DNA from: Guptibacillus hwajinpoensis
GTDB taxonomy: Bacteria; Bacillota; Bacilli; Bacillales; Guptibacillaceae
Reading direction: 5' to 3'
Assembly: GCF_020171785.1 (NCBI RefSeq)
Contig: NZ_JAIVAE010000012.1
Location: forward strand, 1-64,000
Length of the DNA stretch: 64,000 nucleotides
This document shows positions 53,503-63,585 of this stretch, piece after piece; within the stretch, counting starts at the first letter, position 1; each line of letters starts with the position of its first letter. Both the position numbers and the translations under genes were made by a program. Under the pieces are notes generated by a model. The model was not told the origin of the DNA and ran no database searches. It was given only the letters and a program-made list of their open reading frames with translations.

Positions 53503-54861
53503 CTATAAAGATGAATACCAATGTACTAAACGGATTAACGCTTTTACGGACGGACGGTAGGTACTTGATGTTGTTCCATCTGAGGTTTTTGAGGGTTTTG
53601 TGTTTACTTCAATTATCCACGGATGACCGTCTTGATCCACTGACATGTCGATTCCAAGCTCCCCAAATAAACCTTCACTCTCACGATCAATGATTTGTGA
53701 AACTTCAAGAGCAAGTTCAGGAATAATCCGCATTAGTTGGCTTTTCATCGAATCTTCAAAAGGAGCGAGACCTTCATGGAATTTTTTTAATAGAGCACCA
53801 CGTGCGATATTTGAAACAAATTGTTCATTTGTTCGGGAAACTCGCGACACAGCTGATACAACTGACCATTTCCCACCAATACCTTTTAAACATAGAATTC
53901 GGAAGTCTACAGGACATCCGTCAATATCGATGAGAGGTATGCCTTGTTGGATAAGGTAGGGAATATATTTAGATCGTAAGCGAATCGTCTTGTAGAGGTT
54001 CGGTAAGGCAGAAGATGAAATTGTTTGACTGCCATGGAAGCTAGAGTAATCAAGATGAAAGAGGTGATCACTTTGACTGATCCGAAAAATATGTTTGCCC
54101 TGGCTTCCATTTAACGGTTTTAAATATAGGATAGGATGTTTTGTAATCATGATTTCAATCGTATCAAACCCTTCTAGAAGAACCGTTTCAGGAAGATATG
54201 GAACGATCTCATCGTATAAGAGGAGTTTCTGATGTACCTCCCATTTATCAAGAAATGACTCATTAAAATAGGGGATTTTCTGTTGTTGCCAATAGACTTT
54301 CAATTGTTTGATAAAATGAGAATTCTCAAGTTTTCTAGAATGGATTCGATTATAGATAACGGATGGTATTGGCAGTATCGTTTCCACCCATGTTCGCTGA
54401 TTCCAAATGAATCCAGATACCTTTGTTTCATTCCAAGGCTGTAATGTATACACGTAGAAAAGAATATGGTGTTCCTCGCAATACTCTGCAACTTCCTTAC
54501 AAAAATCTGTATAGGATCCAAACAGATTCTCTGCTTTTGAAGAAGAATTAAGAGCAAGGCAGAAGATTGGACCTAGTGAGAGTATTTGTTTCTGATGACA
54601 AAAGCTCATGGTCATCGGAATGGTTTGATCTGGCAGTGACAGGGAACGGAGTAGATCAGGTGAACAGTATACGGTATGACTTGATGGTGTAGGATAGACC
54701 TTTATTGAAACGTTGACTTCAACCGCGCCACATTGCAGTGGAAGGGGAGAATCCGTCAGTTTCCATTTAGTAGCGATTTTTTCTGGAATGGTTAACGTAA
54801 GTTTTGACTGGGAAGAGCTTGAATTTTCTGGTTGTATAATAATTTTTTCAGCAAGTTTCAT
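53503..54861 (-). CDS. ATP-grasp protein, YheD-like
   Basis: This 452-residue protein has an N-terminal domain (about 1-115), ATP loop YLKPLNGSQGKHIFRI and metal motif IEVNTKPSK. It heads the operon 54861-49900. The four genes alternate long-short-long-short, matching two YheD-YheC pairs. ATG follows GAGGGTC. It diverges from the yheB-like gene. Confidence 0.86.
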   Translation of the reverse strand: MKLAEKIIIQPENSSSSQSKLTLTIPEKIATKWKLTDSPLPLQCGAVEVNVSIKVYPTPSSHTVYCSPDLLRSLSLPDQTIPMTMSFCHQKQILSLGPIFCLALNSSSKAENLFGSYTDFCKEVAEYCEEHHILFYVYTLQPWNETKVSGFIWNQRTWVETILPIPSVIYNRIHSRKLENSHFIKQLKVYWQQQKIPYFNESFLDKWEVHQKLLLYDEIVPYLPETVLLEGFDTIEIMITKHPILYLKPLNGSQGKHIFRISQSDHLFHLDYSSFHGSQTISSSALPNLYKTIRLRSKYIPYLIQQGIPLIDIDGCPVDFRILCLKGIGGKWSVVSAVSRVSRTNEQFVSNIARGALLKKFHEGLAPFEDSMKSQLMRIIPELALEVSQIIDRESEGLFGELGIDMSVDQDGHPWIIEVNTKPSKTSDGTTSSTYRPSVKALIRLVHWYSSL

Positions 54862-54988
54862 TCAAGACCCTCGTTCAACATTTTTTGCTTGATTACCTTC
54901 CTTTAACTGGATAGGCAATAGCGGATATCGTATACTATGAAGATGAAGTTTACTATGTGAACGTGAAAGATAGAAAGGTTGAGGTATC

Positions 54989-56131
54989 ATGTCGTCCATA
55001 ATTATAACAATCCTCTTTATGATCGCTATTGGCGCAGTAATAGGTGGATTCACGAATTCATTAGCGATTAAAATGCTGTTTAGACCATATGAAGCTCGGC
55101 ACATAGGTAAATGGAAAGTTCCATTTACTCCTGGTCTCATTCCGAAGCGGAGAGATGAATTAGCAGTGCAACTTGGGAAAATGGTTGTTGAACACCTTTT
55201 AACTGCTGAAGGAATTCAACAAAAAATGAATGATCCTGTTTTCAAGCGTACGATGATTGAGTATGCACAAAAAGAAGTGTTGAAATTACTAGAGACAGAT
55301 GAAAAAATTGAGGATCTTTTAAAGCGAGGACTTCATCTCGAGAATCCCGAGCAAGAAATAAGATTAAAAGCAAGCACGTACCTTACTAAGAAAATCGAAA
55401 CAAAACTAGTAAGTTTAAAAAGCAAGGAATTAACTGAGGTTCTTCCAGAGAAAACACAGGAGAGAATTGATGGTGCAATCGAACCGATTGCGGATCTTAT
55501 ATTAACGAAAATTAGTGACTACATCGCTTCATCTGAAGGAAAGAACAAACTATCTGTCATGATTGATCGTTATCTTGCTGACCGTGGAACGCTTGGAAGT
55601 ATGATTAATATGTTTTTTACGAATACAAGATTAGTCGATAAGGTGCAACCTGAGCTGCTTCGTCTTTTGAAGCAAAAAGATATTCAAAATGTTATCATCA
55701 CGATGCTGGAGAAAGAATGGCAATCGCTTAAAGAAACGAAATTAGAGACATTTGAAGAAAAATTCGATTCAGAAGAGCTCGTGCAAGGAATAACAAACCT
55801 TATTGTGGATGAACTTCCAATTCAGCATGTGATGAATTTAAGCCTATCAGAAGCAGTAGAGCCTTATAAACAGCGTATTGTTGAAGACTTTGTGCCAAGA
55901 ATAGTGGATGCAGCTGGTCAGTACCTAAGTCAGAATTTGCAGCCGCTCATGGAACAACTGCATCTTGCCGATGTGGTGAAAAGTCAGGTAGAGACGTTCT
56001 CTGTAGGGCGTCTCGAAGAAATGGTTTTATCGATATCCAGACGAGAATTTAAAATGATAACGTATCTTGGCGCAGTACTCGGAGGGTTGATTGGGTTGAT
56101 CCAGGGCATAATCATTACCCTTATGGGATGA
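54989..56131 (+). CDS. yheB: DUF445 membrane protein (YheB-like)
   Basis: This 380-residue protein has N-terminal and C-terminal membrane helices and a helical DUF445 core. Motifs GGFTNSLAIKMLFRPYEA and FTPGLIPKRRDELA are typical of YheB. The function is unknown. It diverges from the ATP-grasp operon. Confidence 0.9.
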   Translation: MSSIIITILFMIAIGAVIGGFTNSLAIKMLFRPYEARHIGKWKVPFTPGLIPKRRDELAVQLGKMVVEHLLTAEGIQQKMNDPVFKRTMIEYAQKEVLKLLETDEKIEDLLKRGLHLENPEQEIRLKASTYLTKKIETKLVSLKSKELTEVLPEKTQERIDGAIEPIADLILTKISDYIASSEGKNKLSVMIDRYLADRGTLGSMINMFFTNTRLVDKVQPELLRLLKQKDIQNVIITMLEKEWQSLKETKLETFEEKFDSEELVQGITNLIVDELPIQHVMNLSLSEAVEPYKQRIVEDFVPRIVDAAGQYLSQNLQPLMEQLHLADVVKSQVETFSVGRLEEMVLSISRREFKMITYLGAVLGGLIGLIQGIIITLMG

Positions 56132-56214
56132 ATTTCGTTTCAGTCTTTGTTATAGTGGGGAAGTATAGGGTTATGAGAGCGAAATAATCCTCACTTACTA
56201 AGGAGGTATATACA

Positions 56215-56583
56215 ATGGCAGAGAAAAATCTTTACGACGTAGCATACGAATTAGAAAGCGCAATGCGCGAGCATGAGGACTACACGAAGCTTAAAGAATT
56301 ATACGATCAGGTAAACCAAGATGAAGTATCAAAGAAACTTTTTGATAACTTCCGCAACATGCAAATGGAGCTTCAACAGAAGCAAATGTCTGGTCAACAG
56401 ATCACAGAAGAAGAAGCTCAAAAAGCTCAACAACAAGTTGAACTTGTGCAGCAACATGAAGTGATTTCCCAGTTGATGCAGCAAGAACAGCGCATGAGCC
56501 AGGTAATTCAGGACATTAACAAAATCGTAACGAAGCCTCTAGAAGACCTTTACGGTAGCCCTGAAGAAGACATTCAGCAGTAA
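56215..56583 (+). CDS. yheA: YlbF/YmcA-family protein (YheA-like)
   Basis: This 122-residue helical protein matches YheA of the YlbF/YmcA family (LYDVAYELESAMREHEDYTKL). Family members affect competence and sporulation or RNA turnover. It follows yheB with its own RBS AAGGAGG. A terminator follows. Confidence 0.9.
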   Translation: MAEKNLYDVAYELESAMREHEDYTKLKELYDQVNQDEVSKKLFDNFRNMQMELQQKQMSGQQITEEEAQKAQQQVELVQQHEVISQLMQQEQRMSQVIQDINKIVTKPLEDLYGSPEEDIQQ

Positions 56584-56584
56584 T

Positions 56585-56622
56585 AAAAAATCCGTTCATC
56601 CTAAGATGAACGGATTTTTTAT
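56585..56622 (+). terminator. terminator after yheA
   Basis: AAAAAATCCGTTCATC and GATGAACGGATTTTTT pair. Confidence 0.9.
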
Positions 56623-56734
56623 ATGTTTTGTCTCTCGTGCGTTCGGTGCTTGATTTTGGGTTTATTCGAGTGAAACTTACGCTTCATTCGAATAAGCACA
56701 AAAATATGGGATTAGCTATAAAAAGGATAAGTGC

Positions 56735-56956
56735 TTAGGAAGCGTTCTCAATAACGCCGATGACTTCGAACTGAGTCGGTTGTGTAATGATTGTTTCTTC
56801 TACTGAACAATGAGGACAGTTTAATTGGTGATCCGTTTTCTTATCTTTAGCAATGATCCCTCTAAATTCATGGTCGCATTCTGAACATTTATAAATATGT
56901 GGCTCACTAAATGCTCCTGTGCAGTCAAATCTGATTCTTTCTTTCCCCTTTGTCAT
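56735..56956 (-). CDS. small zinc-ribbon protein
   Basis: This 73-residue protein has CSEC and CPHC pairs, suggesting one zinc ribbon. RBS AGGGGTC before ATG 56956. Function unknown. Confidence 0.7.
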   Translation of the reverse strand: MTKGKERIRFDCTGAFSEPHIYKCSECDHEFRGIIAKDKKTDHQLNCPHCSVEETIITQPTQFEVIGVIENAS

Positions 56957-57154
56957 ATGTTTAAGACCCCTCTCCGTTATTGTAATACGTTTGTAATAAT
57001 ACTAGTTTCATATTAAAACTTCCCACGCTTTTCCTTTTCTAAACGCCTAATTTTGGAACGAGGGATTTTACATGAATTTTAATGTGATAAGACAAGATTT
57101 ACGAGTCATAGAGATAAGTGGGGAAGGGAGTACTTCTATATAGGAGGGATTTGA

Positions 57155-58006
57155 ATGGTTTATCAACTTCTAGCATTAGATATTGATGGAACTTTACTTA
57201 GATCTAATCATAAAATTGACAAAGAAACGAAGGAAGCCATTAGTTATGTGAGAGAGAAAGGAGTATACGTCACGCTCACAACGAGTCGTAACTTTGCATC
57301 TGCTAAGAAAATTGCAAGGGCAGTGAAGTTAGATGACGTCATGCTCGTTACGCATAGTGGCGCCTTTATTGCTGAAGAGGTTGAAAAGCCAATTTATGAA
57401 GAAAGGATTTCAAACGAAGATGTTAACAAGATTGTTAATATTCTAGAGGAATTCGATTGCCATATTCGCATCATTCATGAACGGCTAGCTGTTGGAAATC
57501 GAGTGAAGCATAATAACTATTTATCAGCGAAGATGACGCTAGGTATAGGCGATCCATTATTTTATCCTGTAAACTTTGTGGAAACACTAAGTGAGTATTT
57601 AGAAAAGAAAGACCTCTCTCCTCCAAAAATTGATGCGCATTTCTTTAATGAAGAAGAAAGAGAGGAAGCACGTCTTATGTTAGAGGAGCGCATTCCTTCG
57701 ATATCCGTTGTTCGATCGACAAAATGTAATTTTGGCATCATTCCAAAAGGCGTTTCTAAAGCGAAAGGACTTCGTATTTTAGGGGAGAAATTAGGAGTGC
57801 CTGTGGATGAAATGGTAGTAATCGGTGACGCAGATTGTGATGCTGAAATGATTCGTCAAGCGGGTCTTGGCGTGGCAATGGGGAATGCTTCGTATGAATT
57901 AAAGAGACTTGCCGACTGGGTAACACGATCAAATGACCAACAAGGCGTTTCTTATATGGTAAAAGAAGTTTTTCGAAAGCAAATGCGTGTCCAACTAAAA
58001 AGGTAG
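57155..58006 (+). CDS. yhaX: Cof-type HAD phosphatase (YhaX-like)
   Basis: This 283-residue protein has HAD motif I DIDGTLL (about 8-14), a Cof-type cap domain (about 85-190) and motif IV GDADCDAEM. It probably dephosphorylates a sugar phosphate or flavin precursor. It follows the yhe group as yhaX does in B. subtilis. Confidence 0.92.
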   Translation: MVYQLLALDIDGTLLRSNHKIDKETKEAISYVREKGVYVTLTTSRNFASAKKIARAVKLDDVMLVTHSGAFIAEEVEKPIYEERISNEDVNKIVNILEEFDCHIRIIHERLAVGNRVKHNNYLSAKMTLGIGDPLFYPVNFVETLSEYLEKKDLSPPKIDAHFFNEEEREEARLMLEERIPSISVVRSTKCNFGIIPKGVSKAKGLRILGEKLGVPVDEMVVIGDADCDAEMIRQAGLGVAMGNASYELKRLADWVTRSNDQQGVSYMVKEVFRKQMRVQLKR

Positions 58007-58018
58007 TTCAAGTTTACG

Positions 58019-58067
58019 GACGCCTTCATCGAACCCTGACGAATAGTAGGGAATGAAGGCGTCTTTT
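58019..58067 (+). terminator. terminator after yhaX
   Basis: GACGCCTTCAT and ATGAAGGCGTC pair around a 22-bp loop, then TTTT. Confidence 0.8.
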
Positions 58068-58165
58068 GTGCGACTTTTGAATCATTTTCCTGAAATGAAA
58101 AGGCTTTCACGAAAAAACAGCTAATATGTATAATGTTTGATAATTTTGAATTCTGGAGGGATAGT

Positions 58166-59647
58166 ATGCAAAAATTACTCGACTTGAATCCAAAGGTGAC
58201 GGAATTTCTGAAAGGCACAAAGCAACTTTATATTAACGGTCAATGGAAGGATTCGGTATCAGGTAGAACATTTGATACGCTAAACCCCTCAACAGGTGAA
58301 GTACTGGCAACAGTTAGTGAAGCAATGAAAGACGATATTGATGAAGCAGTGATGGCGGCTCGGAAAGCTTTTGATAGCGGACCTTGGTCTCGCATGTCAG
58401 CCTCTGCTAGAAGTCGCTTAATTTATAAGCTAGCTGATTTGATGGAAGAAAATAAAGAAGAGCTTGCGATGATTGATACGCTTGATAATGGTAAACCAAT
58501 ACGTGAGACGCAAAATGCGGATGTTCCGCTCGCAATCGAGCACTTCCGCTACTATGCTGGCTGGTCGACTAAAATTATGGGACAAACCATTCCGGTTAAC
58601 GGGCCGTTCTTTAACTACACACGTCACGAAGCATTAGGTGTTGTAGGACAAATCATTCCGTGGAACTTCCCGCTACTTATGGCAGCATGGAAGCTTGGTG
58701 CTGCTCTTGCAACTGGTTGTACGGTTGTACTTAAGCCTGCGGAGCAAACGCCGCTTTCAGCGCTTTACTTAGCTCAATTGATGGAAGAGGCTGGTTTCCC
58801 TGAAGGTGTTGTAAACGTTGTACCAGGATATGGTGAGACGGCAGGGGATGCACTCGTCAAACATCCCAATGTGGATAAAATTGCATTTACTGGGTCGACT
58901 GAGGTTGGGAAATATATAATGAATCAGGCTTCAAATGATTTGAAGCGCGTTACGCTTGAGCTCGGAGGAAAGTCTCCAAATATTATCTTACCTGATGCTG
59001 ACATGTCAAAAGCAATACCGGGTGCATTAAGCGGTATTATGTTTAATCAGGGACAGGTCTGCTGTGCTGGATCTAGACTCTTTGTACAGAAGAAAGCTTA
59101 TGATAATGTGATGGCTGACTTAGTAAGCCATAGTCAAAAGATCAAGCAGGGAGCAGGTTTGGATCCAGATACTGAAATGGGACCACTAGTATCAGCCGAA
59201 CAGCATGAGCGAGTCATGAAATATATTTCTAAAGGACAGGATGAGGGTGCAGAATTACTGACAGGTGGACAGGTTCCTTATGATAAAGGCTATTATGTCC
59301 AGCCTACTATTTTCTCTGACGTTGATGATAAAATGACCATCGCAAAAGAGGAAATTTTTGGACCAGTTGTTGCTGCCATGCCGTTTGAAGATTTGGATGA
59401 AGTAATCGAACGAGCAAATGACTCGAACTATGGTCTCGCAGCCGGACTCTGGACAGAGAATCTGAAGTCTGCTCATTATGTTGCAAATAAAATAAAAGCT
59501 GGAACGGTATGGGTGAACTGCTATAATGCGTTTGACGCCGCTTCTCCGTTTGGTGGCTATAAGCAATCTGGTATTGGAAGAGAAATGGGTTCTTATGCTC
59601 TAAATAATTACACTGAAGTAAAGAGTGTATGGATTAACTTAAAATAA
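58166..59647 (+). CDS. dhaS: aldehyde dehydrogenase
   Basis: This 493-residue NAD-dependent enzyme oxidises aldehydes. The catalytic Cys is in FNQGQVCCAGSR (about 300), the general-base Glu in LELGGKSPN (about 267) and the NAD motif GSTEVG is present. ATG 58166 follows CTGGAGGG; an upstream frame lacks a site. Name dhaS by similarity; the substrate is not visible. Confidence 0.92.
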   Translation: MQKLLDLNPKVTEFLKGTKQLYINGQWKDSVSGRTFDTLNPSTGEVLATVSEAMKDDIDEAVMAARKAFDSGPWSRMSASARSRLIYKLADLMEENKEELAMIDTLDNGKPIRETQNADVPLAIEHFRYYAGWSTKIMGQTIPVNGPFFNYTRHEALGVVGQIIPWNFPLLMAAWKLGAALATGCTVVLKPAEQTPLSALYLAQLMEEAGFPEGVVNVVPGYGETAGDALVKHPNVDKIAFTGSTEVGKYIMNQASNDLKRVTLELGGKSPNIILPDADMSKAIPGALSGIMFNQGQVCCAGSRLFVQKKAYDNVMADLVSHSQKIKQGAGLDPDTEMGPLVSAEQHERVMKYISKGQDEGAELLTGGQVPYDKGYYVQPTIFSDVDDKMTIAKEEIFGPVVAAMPFEDLDEVIERANDSNYGLAAGLWTENLKSAHYVANKIKAGTVWVNCYNAFDAASPFGGYKQSGIGREMGSYALNNYTEVKSVWINLK

Positions 59648-59652
59648 TAAAA

Positions 59653-59690
59653 CAGAACCGCCTGTCCTTTTATGGACGGGCGGTTCTTTC
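59653..59690. terminator. shared terminator of convergent genes
   Basis: AGAACCGCC and GGCGGTTCT pair around an inner GTCC/GGAC stem, then TTTC. Confidence 0.85.
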
Positions 59691-59699
59691 ATGATAACG

Positions 59700-59885
59700 C
59701 TATCTTTTTAAGACGATCAATTTTCCTGCAGATGAGACGACGCGGGCCGTATGATTTTCAAATCCTTTTTGCTTCAACAGCTCTTCGCCTACTTTTTTAG
59801 CTTCCTTGTCGTCTTGCGCCTCAAAACTTTCATCAAGAACGGTAGCGCCACTTTTTTCAAATGCTGTTATAATGTATTTTTCCAT
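59700..59885 (-). CDS. YhzD-like small protein
   Basis: This 61-residue protein resembles the YhzD family (KYIITAFEKSGATVLDESFEA). ATG 59885 follows TAGGAGGGG; an upstream ATG at 59933 lacks a site. Function unknown. Confidence 0.65.
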   Translation of the reverse strand: MEKYIITAFEKSGATVLDESFEAQDDKEAKKVGEELLKQKGFENHTARVVSSAGKLIVLKR

Positions 59886-60023
59886 GTTATCCCCTCCTAC
59901 TAATAGTTTACCGATTGAACAATTTGTTGTCACTTTTTTCAGAAAAAACGAATCTTTTAAGAAAATGAAACGTTATACTTATCATGACATTTAAAGGTAA
60001 TGAATAGTTAAAAGGGGGAAGTT

Positions 60024-60920
60024 ATGCTCGAATTTCAACATGTTTCGAAACAGTTTGGTGCCTTTACGGCAGTTGAGGAACTGAATCTTTCCATTCCTGA
60101 AAATGAGATCTTTGGTTTGCTCGGTGGGAATGGAGCTGGTAAAACGACGACATTTCGGATGCTATTGAGACTGATTGATCAAACGAAAGGAACAATTAGC
60201 TGGAAGGGAGAAAGAATCTCCTATGATTCTAGTCATTTAATTGGTTACTTACCTGAAGAACGCGGTCTTTATCCAAAGATGAAAGTCAAAGAACAATTAA
60301 TTTACCTTGGTAAATTACGGGGGATGAAGAAATCTGAGGTTGAAAAAGAGATCACAAGCTGGCTAGAGCGGTTTAAAGTACCAGAATACCTCGACAAGAA
60401 AGTAGAAGAACTATCGAAAGGAAATCAGCAAAAAATTCAATTCATTGCTAGCGTCATCCATAAACCAGAGTTGCTTATTCTAGATGAGCCATTTAGTGGG
60501 CTGGATCCTGTAAATGTTGAAGTGCTTAAAGAGGCTGTTCTGGATTTGAAAAAAGCTGGCACAACGATTTTATTCTCCAGTCATCGAATGGAGCATGTGG
60601 AAGAACTTTGTGAGCATCTCTGTATTTTACATAAAGGAAAAGCAGTCGTTTCAGGAAATTTGAAAGAAATTAAGCGTTCATATGGGAAAAAAAACATTCG
60701 AATTGATGCAGATTTTGATCTCTCCTTTTTAAAAAATGTGGAGGGGGTACTTCGTTTGAAACAAGGCGTGAATCATAGTGTCGTTCAGATTGAGAATGAA
60801 CAGGCTTCTCAGACAATTTTAGAGGAGTTAGCAAGGAAAGGGTTTGTTCGAAAGTTTGAATTAGAAGAGCCATCTTTAAATGATATTTTCATTGAAAAGG
60901 TGGGTGCAGCGTATGAATAA
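60024..60920 (+). CDS. yhaQ: ABC exporter ATPase (YhaQ/NatA-like)
   Basis: This 298-residue ATPase has Walker A GGNGAGKTT (about 34-42), signature ELSKGNQQK and Walker B LLILDEPFSGLD. The C-terminal 70 residues are a coupled domain of NatA-type proteins. The stop overlaps the permease start by 8 bp. The pair probably exports sodium or another substrate. Confidence 0.93.
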   Translation: MLEFQHVSKQFGAFTAVEELNLSIPENEIFGLLGGNGAGKTTTFRMLLRLIDQTKGTISWKGERISYDSSHLIGYLPEERGLYPKMKVKEQLIYLGKLRGMKKSEVEKEITSWLERFKVPEYLDKKVEELSKGNQQKIQFIASVIHKPELLILDEPFSGLDPVNVEVLKEAVLDLKKAGTTILFSSHRMEHVEELCEHLCILHKGKAVVSGNLKEIKRSYGKKNIRIDADFDLSFLKNVEGVLRLKQGVNHSVVQIENEQASQTILEELARKGFVRKFELEEPSLNDIFIEKVGAAYE

Positions 60921-62166
60921 GTTTTTCATCGTTCTTTTTCAAACCTATTTAAATCGCTTAAAATCTAAAGCGTTTATTATTACGACGGTTATGACATTAC
61001 TGTTGATCTTCTTAATTACAAATATCTCAACCATTATTAATACGTTTGATTCAAGTGAGTCTGATCGAGTAGGAGTGATTGATACAGGAACGTTCTATTC
61101 ATCACTTGAAAAGCAGATCAATATGATGGACGCTGAGATTGTATTAGAGAAGTTTGATGGAACGGAAGAGGAAGCGGAGAAAGCGATTGAACAGGGAGAG
61201 CTCGACAGCTATTTGATTCTTGAAGAAAATGAAGCGGAGGAGCCTTCAGGAGTTTATAAAGCAGAGACGGTGGCAGAGCAAGTCACGCCTCAAGTACTTG
61301 AAACTGCTCTACAGCAAATGAAGAATACAGTTGCAGCTGAAAAAGCTGGGGTCACCCAAGAGCAGCTTAATCAAATCGATCAGCCTGTACAATTTGAGAA
61401 AGTGGCTTTAGAAAAAGGCGCAAAGACAGAGGACGAATTAAATCAAGCGCGTGTTTTTGTTTATGTTCTCTTATTCGTCATCTACTTTTCAGTCATTTTT
61501 TATGGGAATATGGTTGCAGTGGAAGTAGCGACAGAAAAATCATCACGAGTGATGGAAATATTAATTTCAAGCGTTTCTCCTGTTAAGCAAATGTTTGGTA
61601 AAATTCTTGGAATTGCTTTGCTTGGTTTAACACAATACGCGATTATTATTGCGAGTGGTTATCTGTTTATGCAGATGCAGGAGGATAGTCTCAGCGAAAC
61701 AGGCTTTCTTTCATTTCTTGATTTTAGTAACATTTCAGCTTCGCTCATTGTTTATGCAATTGTTTTCTTTATGCTTGGGTATTTGCTGTATGCAACGATC
61801 CTTGCCATGGTTGGATCACTTGTAAGCAGGGCTGAAGAAGTGCAGCAAATGATTATGCCAGTGCAACTTCTAATCATTATTGCCTTCTTTATCGCGATGT
61901 TTGGTCTAAGTACACCATCTGCTACATTTGTCACGATTTCATCCTATATCCCGTTTTTTTCACCGGTCGTCATGTTTTTACGTGTAGGCATGCTCTCGAT
62001 TCCATTCTGGGAAGTAGCTCTAAGCCTTACGTTGCTCGTTGGAGCAATTGTGTTATTTGGGATTATGGGCGCGAAAGTCTACCGAGGTGGTGTTCTCATG
62101 TATGGAAAGTCATCTTCATTAAAAGACATTGGAAAAGCATTAAAGTTATCGAAACGTGAACAATAA
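60913..62166 (+). CDS. yhaP: ABC exporter permease (YhaP/NatB-like)
   Basis: This 417-residue permease has one N-terminal helix (about 15-40), an extracytoplasmic loop and five more helices (about 180-400), the NatB/YhaP layout. ATG 60913 follows AAAGGTGGG inside the end of yhaQ. A terminator follows (62189-62222). Confidence 0.92.
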   Translation: MNKFFIVLFQTYLNRLKSKAFIITTVMTLLLIFLITNISTIINTFDSSESDRVGVIDTGTFYSSLEKQINMMDAEIVLEKFDGTEEEAEKAIEQGELDSYLILEENEAEEPSGVYKAETVAEQVTPQVLETALQQMKNTVAAEKAGVTQEQLNQIDQPVQFEKVALEKGAKTEDELNQARVFVYVLLFVIYFSVIFYGNMVAVEVATEKSSRVMEILISSVSPVKQMFGKILGIALLGLTQYAIIIASGYLFMQMQEDSLSETGFLSFLDFSNISASLIVYAIVFFMLGYLLYATILAMVGSLVSRAEEVQQMIMPVQLLIIIAFFIAMFGLSTPSATFVTISSYIPFFSPVVMFLRVGMLSIPFWEVALSLTLLVGAIVLFGIMGAKVYRGGVLMYGKSSSLKDIGKALKLSKREQ

Positions 62167-62188
62167 CATCAAATGAAAAGAAGTTAGC

Positions 62189-62222
62189 AGACCCGGAGAT
62201 ATGGTTCTCTGGGTCTTATTCT
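62189..62222 (+). terminator. terminator after yhaP
   Basis: AGACCC..GAGA and TCTC..GGGTCT pair, then TATTCTT. Confidence 0.75.
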
Positions 62223-62343
62223 TTATCGGTTGGGCTCATAAGTGTTCAATGCAGGTGAAAAAAGAATGTGAAAGCGTACGAACGTGCGCTCGATTAGATA
62301 TGGTAAAATGAATGGTAGAGAGCATTTGAAAGGGAGATGAGTG

Positions 62344-63585
62344 ATGAGAGAAGTATCCTTTCTGCACTGTGCGGATCTACATCTAGATAGACCATTCACC
62401 GGTGCTAATCAATTACCAACTTCGATTCATGAATTTGTTCGAGAAAGTGCTTATCGCTCTTTGCGCGCTATCATTGATCTTGCTATTCAACAACGTGTCG
62501 ATTTTGTCCTTTTTGTTGGAGATTTGTTTGATAGTAGCTACCGTAGCATAAAGACACAGATGGTTCTCTTACAAGAGTTAAAGAGATTAGATGAAGCGGG
62601 GATCTATAGCTATCTTTCTCATGGAAATCATGATGCACTGGACGGAGAGTGGGCTGCTTTAACCTGGCCAGAATCAAGCTGCTTTTTCAGTGAGGAAGTG
62701 GAAGCTGTTCCATTCAAACAAAAAGAGAAAACGGTTGCCTGGATTCATGGATTTAGTTATCCAACTCGTCATGTGAATGAACGGATGATAAGTGCTTACC
62801 AAAGGACGGATGAAGAGAGTTTCCAAATCGGGATGCTTCATGGAAATTTAGAAGGACAGACGGAGCACTCTGCTTATGCCCCGTTCACGTTAGGTGAATT
62901 AATCGAAAAAAACTTCGATTATTGGGCGCTTGGTCATATTCATCAACGGGCAGAGTTACTGGAAAATCCACCGATCGTGTATCCCGGAAACATCCAGGGG
63001 GCTCATTCTAAAGAACGAGGCAAAAAGGGATGTTATTTTGTAAAGTTAAGCGATGCTGATCCGGTCACGGTTTTTCATCAAACATCTGATGTAACATGGC
63101 ATCGGCCAGTTGTTGATATTGGGAAATACAATTCCATGGAGCAACTTCTAAACGTTTGTGAAGAAATACTGAATGAGGAAAATTTCTCTACAGGCGGGCA
63201 TTTAATCAATTTTGAATTTATTGGGGTAAGTTCATTACATACAGATCTGCTGTATGCAAACCAATTAGATGACCTTCTCCAGACGCTCCAATTAAACCGA
63301 GACATGGAAGATAACGGATTTGTGTGGCCGTACAAATTATCTTTGCATTCTATGCCTTCATGGGATCGGGACAGTTTAAAAGAGCAGAGTGGCTTTTTAC
63401 AAGACATTCTCTTTATTTCAGACCACTATGAGCAAAATGATCTGAAAGAAGCCATATCCCCTCTCTATAGCCACAGACGAGCGAGAAAGGCACTTCATCC
63501 TCTAGAAGATGAAAGCCAGTTAATAAAAGAAGCGGAAGAACTCTTGCTCACCTACCTCATTGATTCAAAAGGAGATGGCGAGTAA
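62344..63585 (+). CDS. yhaO: DNA repair exonuclease subunit (SbcD-like, YhaO)
   Basis: This 413-residue phosphoesterase has Mre11/SbcD motifs: CADLHLDRPF, VGDLFDS, SHGNHDAL and LGHIHQR, for two metals. It pairs with the SMC-like YhaN downstream; its stop overlaps YhaN's ATG by one base (TAATG). ATG 62344 is preferred over a GTG at 62341. Confidence 0.93.
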   Translation: MREVSFLHCADLHLDRPFTGANQLPTSIHEFVRESAYRSLRAIIDLAIQQRVDFVLFVGDLFDSSYRSIKTQMVLLQELKRLDEAGIYSYLSHGNHDALDGEWAALTWPESSCFFSEEVEAVPFKQKEKTVAWIHGFSYPTRHVNERMISAYQRTDEESFQIGMLHGNLEGQTEHSAYAPFTLGELIEKNFDYWALGHIHQRAELLENPPIVYPGNIQGAHSKERGKKGCYFVKLSDADPVTVFHQTSDVTWHRPVVDIGKYNSMEQLLNVCEEILNEENFSTGGHLINFEFIGVSSLHTDLLYANQLDDLLQTLQLNRDMEDNGFVWPYKLSLHSMPSWDRDSLKEQSGFLQDILFISDHYEQNDLKEAISPLYSHRRARKALHPLEDESQLIKEAEELLLTYLIDSKGDGE

